DNA of 34,044 bases, taken from contig JADZEM010000061.1 of NCBI GenBank assembly GCA_020850535.1, positions 1 through 34,044 on the forward strand, in the 5' to 3' direction. Position 1 is the first letter of the stretch. Every line of letters starts with the position of its first letter. Positions 6,966 through 15,928 of this stretch are shown here, in pieces. A program made the translations under genes and the position numbers. The notes beneath the pieces were generated by a model. The model was not told the DNA's origin, searched no databases, and was given only the letters and a program-made list of their open reading frames with translations. This stretch comes from Chloroflexota bacterium (GTDB taxonomy: Bacteria; Chloroflexota; UBA6077; JACCZL01).

Positions 6966-9870
6966 GGAGTACACGTCAACGGAGTCCCGGCGCGAGCGCT
7001 GGCTGCCAGAGGCACTCGCGGGCCTGGCGCTGCTGGCGCTGGTGCTGCTGTTCAACCCGGGCCTCGCGTTCGCTGGGCACGTGCTGGGCGGCTACGACGC
7101 CTTCGTCTACTTCTATCCGCTCCGCTCGTACATCGCCGAGACGCTCGGCCAGGGCTACCTGCCGCTCTGGAACCCGTACCTCTTCGCCGGCACGCCCTAC
7201 CTTGCCAATCCCCAGACGGCGGTCTTCTACCCGGGGACGTGGCTGTTCGCGCTGCTGGACGTGCCGCGCGCCTACGCCGTCAACTTCCTGGCCCATCTCT
7301 GGATCGCCGCGCTGAGCACCTACGCCTTCGCCAGGATCAGCCTGGGTCTGGGTCGCGTGGCCGGCGTGCTCGGCGGGGCTGGCTTCGCCTTCAGCGGGTT
7401 CATGAACGGGCAGGCCGGGCACATCAACCAGTTCAGCGTGGCGGCGTGGCTGCCGGCCGTGATGCTGCTGCTTGACCTGACTGTGCGCCGACCCCGTCTC
7501 GGCCCGTTCCTCGGGCTGGTGGTGGTGATCGCGCTCCAGGTCCTGGCCGGCCACCCGCAAGAGGTCTACATGACCATGGTGGCCGTCGGGATCATGCTGC
7601 TCTGGCGCGTCGTCGGCGGCTGGCAGACCGTCCCCCCCTGGGTTGAGCGACTCCGGCTGCTCTTGACGGGCGGCATCGCGCTCGGTGTGGCGGCCGGTCT
7701 GGCCGGCGGCATCTCAGCCGCGCAACTGCTGCCAACATTGGAACTGTCTGGGCTGTCGATTCGCGGGGGCGGGCTGAGCTACCAGCTTGCGGCCTTCGAT
7801 GCGCTGCCGTGGCCGCTGCTGCTGCCATCGCTGTTCCCTGGCTACTGGGCGCACCTGCCCACCACCGAGTTCTTCGGCCACCTGGGCACGGCGCTGTTCG
7901 CGCTGGCCTGGCTCGGGTTACTGGTGGGATCGGGCCGGCCGGCGGTGCTCGGGGCGGTGCTGGTGACGCTCGGACTGCTGCTGGCAGTCGGGGACGCCAC
8001 GTCGGCCTATCGCTTCCTGTTCGACTACGCGCCGGGGTTCTCGTCGTTTCGGGTGCCGGCGCGCTGGCTGATGGTCTCGACCGTCGGGCTGGCGATCCTG
8101 GCGGCGGCGGGCCTGGACCGGCTGGTCAGGTGGCGCGATGGCGGGCGAACTGCGTTGACGACGCTGCTCGGGGAGGTCGGCCGCGTGCGCCGCCTTCTCG
8201 TGGGCGTTGCGATCCCGCTGGCCCTGCTGTCGCTGGTCTTCTGGGGGCAGCCGCAGTCGAAGTGGCTGCTGCTGGCCTGGGGCGTAGTCGTCGGCCTGAC
8301 GATGCTCGGCGCGCTGCTGGCGGTCACGCTGCCGAAGGCGCGGACCCCGCTCCTGGTGCTGCTCGTCGGCGGCGCGCTGCTCGATCTCTGGCTGGCCGGC
8401 GCGAACCTCGAGCACCGCCAGACCATCCCGAACATCGCCTACAAGCAGTCGCGCGAGGCGACGACCGAGCTGCTCGCGCGCGCTGCCGCCCAGCCAGGCT
8501 ACCGCTCGCTGAGCATCGCCAGCACCGAGTACGTCGTCAAGGAGACCGGCGAGTACGAGGAGCGGTACGGCGGCCTGCGGCGGCTGGCGCTCGACAACCT
8601 GCTCTTCGCCGTCAAGTGGAACGAGACGCTCTGGCCAAACGTGCCGCTGGAGTACCGCCTCCGCTCGGCGGATGGCTACGATGGCGGCGTGCTGCCGCTG
8701 CGGACCTACTATCAGTTTGCCCAGGCGATGCTCGGGGAGCGGGCGCGGCCCGACGGCGTCCTGATCAGCCGCCTGGACGCCGCGCCGGAGCCGCGCTGGC
8801 TCGATCTGCTGGGGGTGCGCTGGATCCTGGCCGGCCGAGTCAAGGACGACACGCGTGGTGCCGTCTACTACGACCGCGCCCTGACCCGTGTGTTGCGGCC
8901 CGGCGAGTCGCTCGTCCTGGGCGCTCTGCCGCGCGGCGGCCTCACGAAGCTGGGCATCATCTCGTCGGTCGCCAGCGTCGGGGATGCCCGGGCGTTCGTG
9001 CGCGGCAACGACGTGGCCATCCTCCGTCTGACGGCGCCTAACGGCTCGGTGCGCGAACTGCCGCTCACCGTCGGCCGGACCACGGCGCCCGAGACCTGGA
9101 AGCCCGAACAGGCCCCGGACCTGGATCGCGTCGAGCGGTGGGGCGATCGCGGCCCGGATGCCCCGGGCGATTGGATCGCCGAGGTCGAATTCCCACGTCA
9201 GGAGGTTGCCATGCTGGAGATACGCAGCGTCAGTCCAGAGCGTATCCTGAATGTGCGCGCCCTCAACCTGATCGACGACGAGCGGCAGATGGCCTTTCCG
9301 ATCACCCCCGACAGTACCGTCGAGCGAGTGGACTTCTTCGACGTGAAGCTGTACGAGCGCCAGACCGCCCTGCCACGTGCCTACCTCGTCACGCAGGCTG
9401 AGGTGCTCGATCTGGCAGAGGCGTCCACGCGTCTTTCCGATCCAGCTCACAACCCCCGCACGGCCGCGATTCTGGCCCCGAGCGAGACGGTGCGCCCGCC
9501 GGCCGCGTCACCGGCGGCGGGTTCGACCGTCGGACAGGCTCACATCGAACGCGACGATCCCGAGCGCGTGGCCATCTCGGTCTCGACGGCCGCGCCGAGC
9601 ATCCTGGTGCTGTCCGATAGCTGGTTTCCCGGCTGGCGCGCGACGGTTGACGGCCAGGATGTTCCCATCGAGCGGGCCAACATCCTGTTCCGGGCCGTCC
9701 AGGTCCCGGCCGGCCAGCACACCGTCGAGTTTATCTACCAGCCGCGCTCGGTTCAGGTCGGGCTGGCGATCTCGGGCGGCAGTCTCCTGCTCGCGGTCGT
9801 GCTGGCCATCGGCGCAAGCGCCTGGGTCCGACCACGGCGGCTGCCAACACCTGGGGAGACGACGGCATGA
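6961..9870 (+). CDS. YfhO-family membrane protein (GT-C type)
   Basis: This large integral membrane protein of 969 residues has about a dozen hydrophobic segments in the first about 490 residues. The first loop has GYDAFVYFYP and LPLWNPYLFAGTPYLANPQ (about 45-85), the YfhO hallmark. A soluble extracytoplasmic region lies at about 500-930, with the family's beta-sandwich-like end (SWFPGWRATVDGQ, about 890). A final helix lies at about 935-955. Bacillus YfhO/CsbB-type pairs add sugars from undecaprenyl-phosphate to envelope polymers, so a job with the adjacent GT2 is plausible. The only early start is the ATG at 6961, which lies inside the repeat ending at 6965 and has no clear ribosome site. 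The stop overlaps scpB by 4 bp (ATGA). Confidence 0.85.
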   Translation: MTEYTSTESRRERWLPEALAGLALLALVLLFNPGLAFAGHVLGGYDAFVYFYPLRSYIAETLGQGYLPLWNPYLFAGTPYLANPQTAVFYPGTWLFALLDVPRAYAVNFLAHLWIAALSTYAFARISLGLGRVAGVLGGAGFAFSGFMNGQAGHINQFSVAAWLPAVMLLLDLTVRRPRLGPFLGLVVVIALQVLAGHPQEVYMTMVAVGIMLLWRVVGGWQTVPPWVERLRLLLTGGIALGVAAGLAGGISAAQLLPTLELSGLSIRGGGLSYQLAAFDALPWPLLLPSLFPGYWAHLPTTEFFGHLGTALFALAWLGLLVGSGRPAVLGAVLVTLGLLLAVGDATSAYRFLFDYAPGFSSFRVPARWLMVSTVGLAILAAAGLDRLVRWRDGGRTALTTLLGEVGRVRRLLVGVAIPLALLSLVFWGQPQSKWLLLAWGVVVGLTMLGALLAVTLPKARTPLLVLLVGGALLDLWLAGANLEHRQTIPNIAYKQSREATTELLARAAAQPGYRSLSIASTEYVVKETGEYEERYGGLRRLALDNLLFAVKWNETLWPNVPLEYRLRSADGYDGGVLPLRTYYQFAQAMLGERARPDGVLISRLDAAPEPRWLDLLGVRWILAGRVKDDTRGAVYYDRALTRVLRPGESLVLGALPRGGLTKLGIISSVASVGDARAFVRGNDVAILRLTAPNGSVRELPLTVGRTTAPETWKPEQAPDLDRVERWGDRGPDAPGDWIAEVEFPRQEVAMLEIRSVSPERILNVRALNLIDDERQMAFPITPDSTVERVDFFDVKLYERQTALPRAYLVTQAEVLDLAEASTRLSDPAHNPRTAAILAPSETVRPPAASPAAGSTVGQAHIERDDPERVAISVSTAAPSILVLSDSWFPGWRATVDGQDVPIERANILFRAVQVPAGQHTVEFIYQPRSVQVGLAISGGSLLLAVVLAIGASAWVRPRRLPTPGETTA

Positions 9871-10478
9871 GCGATCCTCGACGCTCGGCAGACGCGCCTG
9901 ACGACCTGGACGACGACCAGCCGCTCGGGGGGGCGCTCCTGTCGGACGGTGAGCTGTCGGCGCACCTGACGGCCATCCTGTTCGCCGCCGACGAGCCGCT
10001 GCCGTTCGGGGAGCTGGCGCGGCTGCTCGAGGTCAAGCGCTCGGCGGTCGAGCGCGTGGCGCGGCAGCTTGGCGAGGGTCCCCCAGCCGGTCTGCTGCTC
10101 CAACGCCACGACGAGCGCCTGCAACTGGTCACTGCGGCAGAATCGGCGCGCTACATCCGACGCCTGCGCGGCCTGGAGGAGCACGCTCGTCTCTCGCGGG
10201 CGGCTCTGGAGGTGCTGGCCGTTGTGGCGTACCGTCAGCCGGTCACCCGCGCCGAGATCGAGGCGATCCGTGGCGTCAACGGCGACCGCGCCCTGGCCTC
10301 GCTGCTCACCCGGAGCCTTGTCGAGGAGGTTGGCCGACGCGAGACGGTCGGGCGGCCGGTGCTGTTCGGCACCACGCTGGACTTTCTGGAGCACCTGGGC
10401 CTGCGCTCGCTGTCGGATCTGCCGCCAGTCGAACAGCCTCAACCGACCGAGCCGCCGGCTTCCGGCGGCTCGTCATAA
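9867..10478 (+). CDS. scpB: Segregation and condensation protein B
   Basis: ScpB is the kleisin-associated winged-helix subunit of the SMC-ScpAB condensin complex. The 203-residue protein shows the usual two winged-helix domains: LSAHLTAILFAADEPLPFGELARLL (about 30-54) and LEVLAVVAYRQPVTRAEIEAIRGV (about 113-136). These are followed by the VGRPVLFGTT wing (about 167-176). The C-terminal tail is Pro/Ser-rich and overlaps a strong hairpin. scpA is usually adjacent but is absent in this window. The ATG overlaps the yfhO-like stop (ATGA), so scpB ends a run that starts with udg and ftsK. Two chromosome-segregation genes thus flank three envelope-glycosylation genes. Confidence 0.95.
   Translation: MSDPRRSADAPDDLDDDQPLGGALLSDGELSAHLTAILFAADEPLPFGELARLLEVKRSAVERVARQLGEGPPAGLLLQRHDERLQLVTAAESARYIRRLRGLEEHARLSRAALEVLAVVAYRQPVTRAEIEAIRGVNGDRALASLLTRSLVEEVGRRETVGRPVLFGTTLDFLEHLGLRSLSDLPPVEQPQPTEPPASGGSS
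10449..10471. terminator. Strong hairpin between convergent scpB and the protease gene
   Basis: A perfect 10-bp stem, GAGCCGCCGG / CCGGCGGCTC, with a CTT loop. It sits in the last codons of scpB (encoding the PASGG tail) and 47 bp past the stop of the convergent protease gene. There is no T-run, so it is not a textbook intrinsic terminator. Its position between convergent genes still suggests a bidirectional transcription end. Confidence 0.5.
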
Positions 10479-10517
10479 CCTGCTCACAGCCCTGGGCCGC
10501 GGCGAGGAGGCGTGGCG

Positions 10518-13500
10518 CTAGAACCCGGCGCTGGTGCCGCCGCCCACCAACGTTTGCCAGTTTCCGCAGAGATCGGTCACGGTGAGCGCCACGGTCGCCG
10601 GCAGTCCGGGCGTCTGCCGACGCACGTAGAACGTGTAGCTGGACGGCGCGCCGGCCAGTTGCACGGTGCCGGGAGTGCTTCGGCCGTTGCCAAGCTCCGC
10701 CGTGTCGATCAGCGCGTTCGGCAATGACGTGTGGCTGTCCGCGCCGAACTGCACCGACAGGATCCGGTTGCCGACGTCCGTGGCGCTCGCGGACAGCACC
10801 ACCAGCAGGCGTCCGTCGCCTGACAGCCGGGTCGCGACGTTGACCTTCGGGCGTGGCGAGCAGGCGATGGCGACCTGGAACATCACCGGTTGCTGCTGAC
10901 CGTTCGGCGGCAACGCCTTCCAGTCGCTGTTCGTGTCGTCGTTCCAGAGGCCGACCGAGGTCATGGTCCAGGGACCGCCGGTGGCCAGCGGCTGCTGTAC
11001 CGTGAAGGTCGTGGTGGCCCCTGGCTGAATCACCGCCGAGGTCGGCGAGCTGACCGTGGCCTGCCACGCCGAGCCGACGAAGTTCGTCCCGCCCAGGTAG
11101 GGGTGGAGGGCCGGCGTGGCGATGCCGCCGTAGTTCTTGATCGAGACGGTGAAGGTGGCCGTGCCGCCCGCGGTCAGGTTGCCGGCGACGGTGATCGGGC
11201 CTTCCTGGCGAGGGTCCGCCGCTGGCGGCTGAGCAGCGGCGATCGTCAGAATGGCGTTGCCGCTCCCCGAGTTGTAGCCGCCCACCTGCACGCGGTACGC
11301 CGTCCCGGCCTGTCCGCTGAACTGCACCTGGGACGCCGTATTGACGTTGTTGGAGATGTCGTCGTTGCAGGCGACTTCAGACAGACTGCCGACCGATCCG
11401 CCGGAATAGACCCGCAGCACCGTATCGAAGCTGCTGCCGGCCGTAGACATGGTGACGGTGCCGGAGCTCGCAGGCGTATAGGTGTACCAGGCCGTCTTTC
11501 CAATGGTGAGGCTGCTCCCGGCGCAGCTGAAGGTGGTCGGCTCGCTGGCCTCGGTCGTGGCCCCGGTGGTCAGCGCGACTTGCTGCCCGGCGTTGACCGT
11601 CGAGCCGGGGAACGCGTCGTTGGCCGGGGCTGGCGCACAGCTCGACGTGGACTGGAACACGGCTTCTATCAGCCGGTCTGACTGAATGGTGAAGGTGTAT
11701 GGGTTCGTGTACGACTGGTTGGCGCGGTTTTCGCGCCAGCGGATGAAGCAGTTGGACGGGCTGGCGGTGAGCGTCACCGACTGGCCGGCCGTGTAGGTCG
11801 TATCGACGCCGCTGACCTGCCCGGCGGCTGTCGGGTAGATCACCGTCCGCACCGCGAGCCTCGGCGTGGTGAACGAGACCGACACCGTGGCGCTGGTCGC
11901 ACCGGTCTCCGTCACTCGGATGGTCAGGCCGGCCGCATCGTCGTCGTAGGACTCGGTCAGGCTGAGCGGCGCATCGTTGAAGTCAGTCGTCCCCGAGCTG
12001 CTGGCCGGCGACGTATCCACGAGGTTGGAGTCGCCGCCGCCGCCGCTGCCGCTGAAGTCCGGATTGCAGTAAGCCGTGCAGAGCGGGCTCGCCCCTGATG
12101 CGTGTACCAGGACGCCGCTGCCGTACTCGGTCCGTCCGGAGAGGAAGCCGTTCCAGGTGGCCGTTGGCTTGCGGTACTCCAGGTAGTAGTAGCCGTTGAC
12201 CGTGCCACCGGAGCTGCGCGTGCGTGGGATCCGCAGCACCTTGACGTTCGCCGTGCCGTCCTCGTACGCATTGAGCTGGTAGCTGCCGTTGGTCGTGACG
12301 GTCTGGGAGCGCCCACCGTTGAGCCACGCCAGCGCATCTTTGTGGACGCCATTGGGGTGCCCGTAGCCGCCCGCGTTGCCCATCACGTCGGCCGGGTCGC
12401 CGTACTCGGTGCTGTAGCAGATGCCGGTCCCGATGCCCGAGGTGCCGCAGTCGAGGGAATTGGCGTGCCAGACGCCGATGTTGTGGCCGTACTCATGGAC
12501 GGCGACGCCGCCGATCTTGCCGTTCAGGGCTGTCGATCCGAGGGCGTTGTTGTAGTCCCACGAGACGGACAGGTACTGAAATGCGCCGTCGTAGCTGCCC
12601 TGGTACTGTGAACGCACGGTGCCAACGCCGCCGCTCCCGCAGCCGGCCGCCGTGGTCGTCATCACCGAGATGACGACACGGTCGTAGGTACCGAAGTTCA
12701 GGTCGGGGTCTGCCGCCGCGAACGCCTGCGCGCGGATCGTGTCGGTGTTACAGTCGGTGGCGGCGATGCTGTATGGCCCGTACACGTCGGCAGCCGTGCC
12801 CTCAACACCGTTGCCGCCGACGATGAGCGTCTGGCCGTAGGAGGCCTCGTAGTAGTAGTTGCGGGCGCTGCCGGCGTTGGCCGACGAGAAGAAGATGCTG
12901 GCCGTGTTCGCCTTGTTCGCGTAGGGGTGGGATGCGATGCCGCTGCCCATCGCCAGGATGATCGCCGTGCGCTGGTTGCCGGTGGTCCCGACCGCGCTGG
13001 GCGACTGGATCACGACCATCTGATCGGAGACGACGGCGTCGCTGCCGGCGAGGGCCACGCCGTTGGTCTGGATCACGTCCCCTGGCCGGGCCGCGCCAAT
13101 CGACGCCCCCAGCGCCAGCGGCCTGAACCGACCATCCTTGGCGAGGCGCGTGATGTACTCGCTGTGGCCGTCCTCATAGTCGACGTGGAAGACCTGAAAC
13201 TCGCCGTCGACCGACACGCGCTCTTCGACGTACTGGCGAGACTGCGGCGGCAGCGCCGCGCGCTCGGCCGGCGTGAGCGCAAGATCGAGCACGGCGGACG
13301 GATCGGACTGCGCCAGCCGGTTGATGAGCGCTTGCCGACGCTGCGCCTTCGTAGTGATGGCCGCCTGAACGGCCGGACCTTTTGGCGGCGCGGCTGTCGC
13401 GCCACGCAGCTCTTCGGTCAGCTCCGAGGCCTCGGAGCGCGCTTCGGGATCGCGCTGCCGGTCCGTTGGAGCCGCAACCGACAGTCCATCGTGTGCAAGC

Positions 13501-13583
13501 GCAGTACGGGGCGGCAGCAGAATCAGCGCCGCGATGACCGACACTCCGGCGAACAGTAATCCGAGCAGCACCTGGCGCGCCAC
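10518..13583 (-). CDS. Secreted multidomain M11 (gametolysin-like) zinc metalloprotease
   Basis: Residues 1-31 form a signal peptide (MARQVLLGLL..., cut probably after TALA). A propeptide-like region runs to about 190. The catalytic domain carries the metzincin zinc motif HEYGHNIGVWH (H363, E364, H367, H373) and a downstream Met-turn DVMGN. Further parts are an InlB-B-like repeat (about 577-645, with YTAGQSVTLTASP), a PPC-like domain (about 655-790, starting PANDAFPGS and containing AWYTYTPASSGTVTM), and two beta-sandwich domains to the C-terminus (1021). The enzyme is probably exported to degrade protein or glycoprotein; the substrate is unknown. No sorting signal or C-terminal membrane anchor is visible. 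GTG start with AGGGGG about 6 nt upstream. It is convergent with scpB and divergent from rplU. Confidence 0.85.
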   Translation of the reverse strand: MARQVLLGLLFAGVSVIAALILLPPRTALAHDGLSVAAPTDRQRDPEARSEASELTEELRGATAAPPKGPAVQAAITTKAQRRQALINRLAQSDPSAVLDLALTPAERAALPPQSRQYVEERVSVDGEFQVFHVDYEDGHSEYITRLAKDGRFRPLALGASIGAARPGDVIQTNGVALAGSDAVVSDQMVVIQSPSAVGTTGNQRTAIILAMGSGIASHPYANKANTASIFFSSANAGSARNYYYEASYGQTLIVGGNGVEGTAADVYGPYSIAATDCNTDTIRAQAFAAADPDLNFGTYDRVVISVMTTTAAGCGSGGVGTVRSQYQGSYDGAFQYLSVSWDYNNALGSTALNGKIGGVAVHEYGHNIGVWHANSLDCGTSGIGTGICYSTEYGDPADVMGNAGGYGHPNGVHKDALAWLNGGRSQTVTTNGSYQLNAYEDGTANVKVLRIPRTRSSGGTVNGYYYLEYRKPTATWNGFLSGRTEYGSGVLVHASGASPLCTAYCNPDFSGSGGGGDSNLVDTSPASSSGTTDFNDAPLSLTESYDDDAAGLTIRVTETGATSATVSVSFTTPRLAVRTVIYPTAAGQVSGVDTTYTAGQSVTLTASPSNCFIRWRENRANQSYTNPYTFTIQSDRLIEAVFQSTSSCAPAPANDAFPGSTVNAGQQVALTTGATTEASEPTTFSCAGSSLTIGKTAWYTYTPASSGTVTMSTAGSSFDTVLRVYSGGSVGSLSEVACNDDISNNVNTASQVQFSGQAGTAYRVQVGGYNSGSGNAILTIAAAQPPAADPRQEGPITVAGNLTAGGTATFTVSIKNYGGIATPALHPYLGGTNFVGSAWQATVSSPTSAVIQPGATTTFTVQQPLATGGPWTMTSVGLWNDDTNSDWKALPPNGQQQPVMFQVAIACSPRPKVNVATRLSGDGRLLVVLSASATDVGNRILSVQFGADSHTSLPNALIDTAELGNGRSTPGTVQLAGAPSSYTFYVRRQTPGLPATVALTVTDLCGNWQTLVGGGTSAGF

Positions 13584-13670
13584 GGCAGCCCCCTGTTCCG
13601 TTCGCCGGCCACGGAGAACGCCCGCTCACAAAGCACCGGCGGCGAGATGGTACCAAGAAGCCACAACGTA

Positions 13671-13694
13671 GCGCGTACCTGAGAAGGTACGCGC
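13671..13694. promoter_or_regulatory. Hairpin with GNRA tetraloop upstream of the protease gene
   Basis: GCGCGTACCT-GAGA-AGGTACGCGC gives a perfect 10-bp stem with a GAGA loop on the plus strand. It lies about 90 bp upstream of the protease start in the 288-bp gap to rplU. As DNA it is also a 24-bp dyad that could bind a dimeric regulator. Its function is not known. Confidence 0.4.
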
Positions 13695-13777
13695 GGTGAA
13701 TCGGAACACGACTGTCGCGAAAGAAATAGCCTGGGTGGGCCGGAGCATCACCTAAAGTGGCCGCGGACACTGCTCGT

Positions 13778-13807
13778 TTGCCGCCCTGGTGGGCCGGCTG
13801 GTACTAT
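13778..13807 (+). promoter_or_regulatory. Candidate sigma-70 promoter of the rplU-rpmA operon
   Basis: TTGCCG (13778-13783) and TACTAT (13802-13807) are separated by 18 bp. Each matches 4 of 6 consensus bases. Transcription would begin near 13814, placing the hairpin at 13812-13835 at the very 5' end of the message. This is a weak, pattern-only call. Confidence 0.35.
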
Positions 13808-13811
13808 TGTC

Positions 13812-13835
13812 GAGCCGCGACACCAGTCGCGGCTC
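13812..13835 (+). promoter_or_regulatory. Leader hairpin upstream of rplU
   Basis: A perfect 10-bp stem, GAGCCGCGAC / GTCGCGGCTC, with an ACCA loop, lies 45 bp before the L21 start. Ribosomal-protein mRNAs often carry 5' structures that bind a ribosomal protein for feedback control. This hairpin could play that role or simply end transcription from upstream. It does not match any leader I can name. Confidence 0.45.
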
Positions 13836-13880
13836 TCGTGTGTCCACGAAGCTGTATGCTAGTAAGGATGGATGGTCGTC

Positions 13881-14201
13881 ATGTACGCGATCCTCGAGAC
13901 GGGTGGAAAGCAGTACAAGGTCCAGCCGGACGACGTCATCGAGGTCGAGCGTCTCGACGGCGAGGTTGGGGCTCAGATTGAGCTCGGCCGCGTGTTGATG
14001 GTCGCGGCTGATGATGCAGCGCCACGGTTCGGTAGCCCCGCGATCGACGGCGCGAAGATCGTCGGCGAAGTGCTTGAGCAGGCGAAGGGCGAGAAGCTCA
14101 TCATCTTCAAGTACAAGCCGAAGGTGCGGTATCGGCGGAAGACTGGACATCGCCAGCTCGTGACGCGCGTCCGAGTCGGCGACATCGTGGCGCCGGAGTA
14201 G
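13881..14201 (+). CDS. rplU: 50S ribosomal protein L21
   Basis: This is a structural protein of the large ribosomal subunit that binds 23S rRNA. The sequence [23 protein letters not shown] at the N-terminus and the basic [16 protein letters not shown] region are L21 hallmarks. The length of 106 residues from this ATG matches the family. An ATG 9 nt upstream (13872) is also in frame and closer to AAGGATGG, giving MVV before MYAIL. I prefer 13881 on family conservation, but the two cannot be separated by sequence alone. rpmA follows after 4 bp, the usual order. Confidence 0.97.
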   Translation: MYAILETGGKQYKVQPDDVIEVERLDGEVGAQIELGRVLMVAADDAAPRFGSPAIDGAKIVGEVLEQAKGEKLIIFKYKPKVRYRRKTGHRQLVTRVRVGDIVAPE

Positions 14202-14205
14202 ATCG

Positions 14206-14475
14206 ATGGCTCACAAGAAGGGCATGGGTTCGACCCGAAACGGCCGCGACAGCGCGGGCCAGCGTCTCGGGGTCAAGCGGAGCGACGGGCAAGTGGTGCT
14301 CGCCGGCACGATCATCGTGCGGCAGCGCGGCACGGCCATTCGCCCCGGCAACAATGTGGGCGTCGGTCGGGACCACACGCTGTTCGCGCTGGTGGACGGC
14401 ACGGTCCGATTCGAGAACGCCACCAGGGACCGCAAGAAGGTCAGCGTCTACGAGCCGGCGGTCGTCGAGGCCTGA
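14206..14475 (+). CDS. rpmA: 50S ribosomal protein L27
   Basis: L27 lies near the peptidyl-transferase centre and its N-terminus reaches the tRNA ends. The 89-residue protein begins [16 protein letters not shown] and contains [12 protein letters not shown] and the [18 protein letters not shown] fold, all typical. The N-terminus begins directly with AHKKG, without the cleavable leader seen in Firmicutes. It is cotranscribed with rplU. The ObgE GTPase gene that often follows is not here. Confidence 0.97.
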   Translation: MAHKKGMGSTRNGRDSAGQRLGVKRSDGQVVLAGTIIVRQRGTAIRPGNNVGVGRDHTLFALVDGTVRFENATRDRKKVSVYEPAVVEA

Positions 14476-14565
14476 TCGGGCCTCCGTTCCCATCGGCTCA
14501 TCTACACTGGTTTTCTCGCTCATCGCCGCACGGACCTGCCGTGCCGCACAATGGAGCACCGCACC

Positions 14566-14784
14566 ATGAAGGATGGCATCCATCCCGGCTACTCCGCGGC
14601 CACGATCACCTGTGGCTGCGGCAGCGTCATCGAGACCCGTTCGACCAGGCAGAACCTCAGGATCGACGTCTGCTCCCGTTGCCATCCGTTCTTCACGGGC
14701 GAGCAGCGGCTGATGGACACGGGCGGCCAGGTCGAGCGGTTCCGCCGCCGCGCGCAGCGCGCTCAGCAGGCGCAGCAGAGCTAA
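14566..14784 (+). CDS. rpmE: 50S ribosomal protein L31, zinc-binding form
   Basis: A 72-residue protein starting MKDGIHPGY. Four cysteines, C16, C18, C36 and C39 (CGCG and [10 protein letters not shown]), mark the zinc-containing form. Zinc-starved bacteria often also carry a cysteine-free paralogue, which is not present here. The start is chosen by homology to MK(x)IHP; GGAG lies 9 nt upstream. The ATG at 14551 would add only MEHRT. In many bacteria rpmE is followed by yqhQ-prmC-prfA. Here only yqhQ follows, then the direction reverses. Confidence 0.96.
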   Translation: MKDGIHPGYSAATITCGCGSVIETRSTRQNLRIDVCSRCHPFFTGEQRLMDTGGQVERFRRRAQRAQQAQQS

Positions 14785-14860
14785 CGCCCAACCCACACCC
14801 TGACCCCTGACGCTCGCACGTCGAGTGCCCCGCACAGGGCCGGCAGTCAGCGGAGGAGCT

Positions 14861-15928
14861 ATGCCAGACGCACGCTCCTCCTCCGACCGCCGGCCCTCAC
14901 GCATCTCCCCCACCACCTACGGCGGACAGGCCGTCCTCGAAGGCGTGATGATGCGGGGGCGGCGCTGGGCCTCGGTGGCAGTTCGCGCGCCAGACGGCGA
15001 GATCGTCGTTCGGTCAGAGCGGCTGCCCGTCCACCTCTACGGCGGCTGGGTGAGCAAGACGCCGTTCCTGCGCGGTCTGACGGTCCTGTGGGACTCGCTG
15101 GGGCTTGGCATGAAGGCGCTGATGTTCTCGTCGGAGGTCGCCGAGCGCGAGGCGCCGAAGGCCGATGCCGACGGAGCGCCTGGCGACGACGCCTCGGAGC
15201 AGCCCGCCAGCGCTTCTCTCTCCTCGTCTGCTGACGCTGCCTCGCAGCCGGCCGTGTCTACCTTCGGCCAGACGCTCCAGTGGACGACCGTCGCCGTGGC
15301 GATGCTGTTCGGCATCGGGGTCTTCTTCCTGCTGCCGCTGGGTGTGGCTGGCCTGCTGGAGCTGGCCGTCGATAACACGTTCGTCGTGCACATCTTCGAG
15401 GGACTGGTCCGGCTGGCCCTGCTGGTCGGCTACGTCTGGGCCATCGGCTTCGTGCCCGATATCCGGCGCGTGTTCGCCTATCACGGCGCGGAGCACATGA
15501 CGATCCACGCCTTCGAGGCTGGCGAGCCGCTCGACCGCCAGCACATCGGCAAGTATTCGCCGGCCCACCCGCGCTGCGGGACGGCGTTCCTGTTGCTGGT
15601 GGTGGCGATCTCGATCCTGCTCTTCGCGCTGATCCCGACCGACAACTGGTGGATCAGGATCGCCTCGCGCATCCTGGCGATTCCGCTGATCGCCGGCATC
15701 GCCTACGAAGTGCTGAAGCTCGGCGGTGCGCACACCGAGCACCCGCTGATGCAGGTGATCGTGGCACCGGGGCTGGCGCTCCAGGCGTTGACCACGCGCT
15801 ACCCTGAGCCGGATATGATCGACGTGGCCGTCGCCTCGTTCGAGACGATGTACAAGTTGGAGCAGGAGTCGGACCCGGCGCGCCCGGGCGGCGCGCCGTC
15901 GCCGGAGTCAGCGCCGCCGCTGAGCTAG
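14861..15928 (+). CDS. YqhQ/DUF1385 family membrane protein
   Basis: The signature [14 protein letters not shown] (residues 20-33) defines this family. The protein then has a soluble Ser/Ala-rich stretch (about 95-135), paired hydrophobic segments (about 150-215), [19 protein letters not shown] (about 206-224), HPRCGTAF (about 237), and two more hydrophobic segments (about 245-295). Its biochemical role is not firmly known. Bacillus YqhQ is a membrane protein encoded near translation-termination genes, and the position just after rpmE fits that. The start is the ATG at 14861, with GGAGGAGCT directly before it; a GTG at 14825 has no such site. The last 21 bp overlap the end of convergent hisIE. 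Confidence 0.9.
   Translation: MPDARSSSDRRPSRISPTTYGGQAVLEGVMMRGRRWASVAVRAPDGEIVVRSERLPVHLYGGWVSKTPFLRGLTVLWDSLGLGMKALMFSSEVAEREAPKADADGAPGDDASEQPASASLSSSADAASQPAVSTFGQTLQWTTVAVAMLFGIGVFFLLPLGVAGLLELAVDNTFVVHIFEGLVRLALLVGYVWAIGFVPDIRRVFAYHGAEHMTIHAFEAGEPLDRQHIGKYSPAHPRCGTAFLLLVVAISILLFALIPTDNWWIRIASRILAIPLIAGIAYEVLKLGGAHTEHPLMQVIVAPGLALQALTTRYPEPDMIDVAVASFETMYKLEQESDPARPGGAPSPESAPPLS

Noticed and set aside
6813-7055. Small ORF on the minus strand with VIPSGTSLRVQSRDLP
   Set aside because: It is a translation of the palindromic repeat at 6850-6965. Such peptides recur wherever this repeat occurs and are not genes.
7918-9450. 510-residue minus-strand frame under the yfhO-like gene
   Set aside because: It has no recognisable domain and low-complexity Arg/Gln/Asp content, and it is fully antisense to a coherent membrane protein.
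13584-13871. Search for tRNA or small RNA genes in this and other intergenic gaps
   Set aside because: Only hairpins were seen. No cloverleaf with TTC-type T-loop sequence or CCA end was found in any gap.
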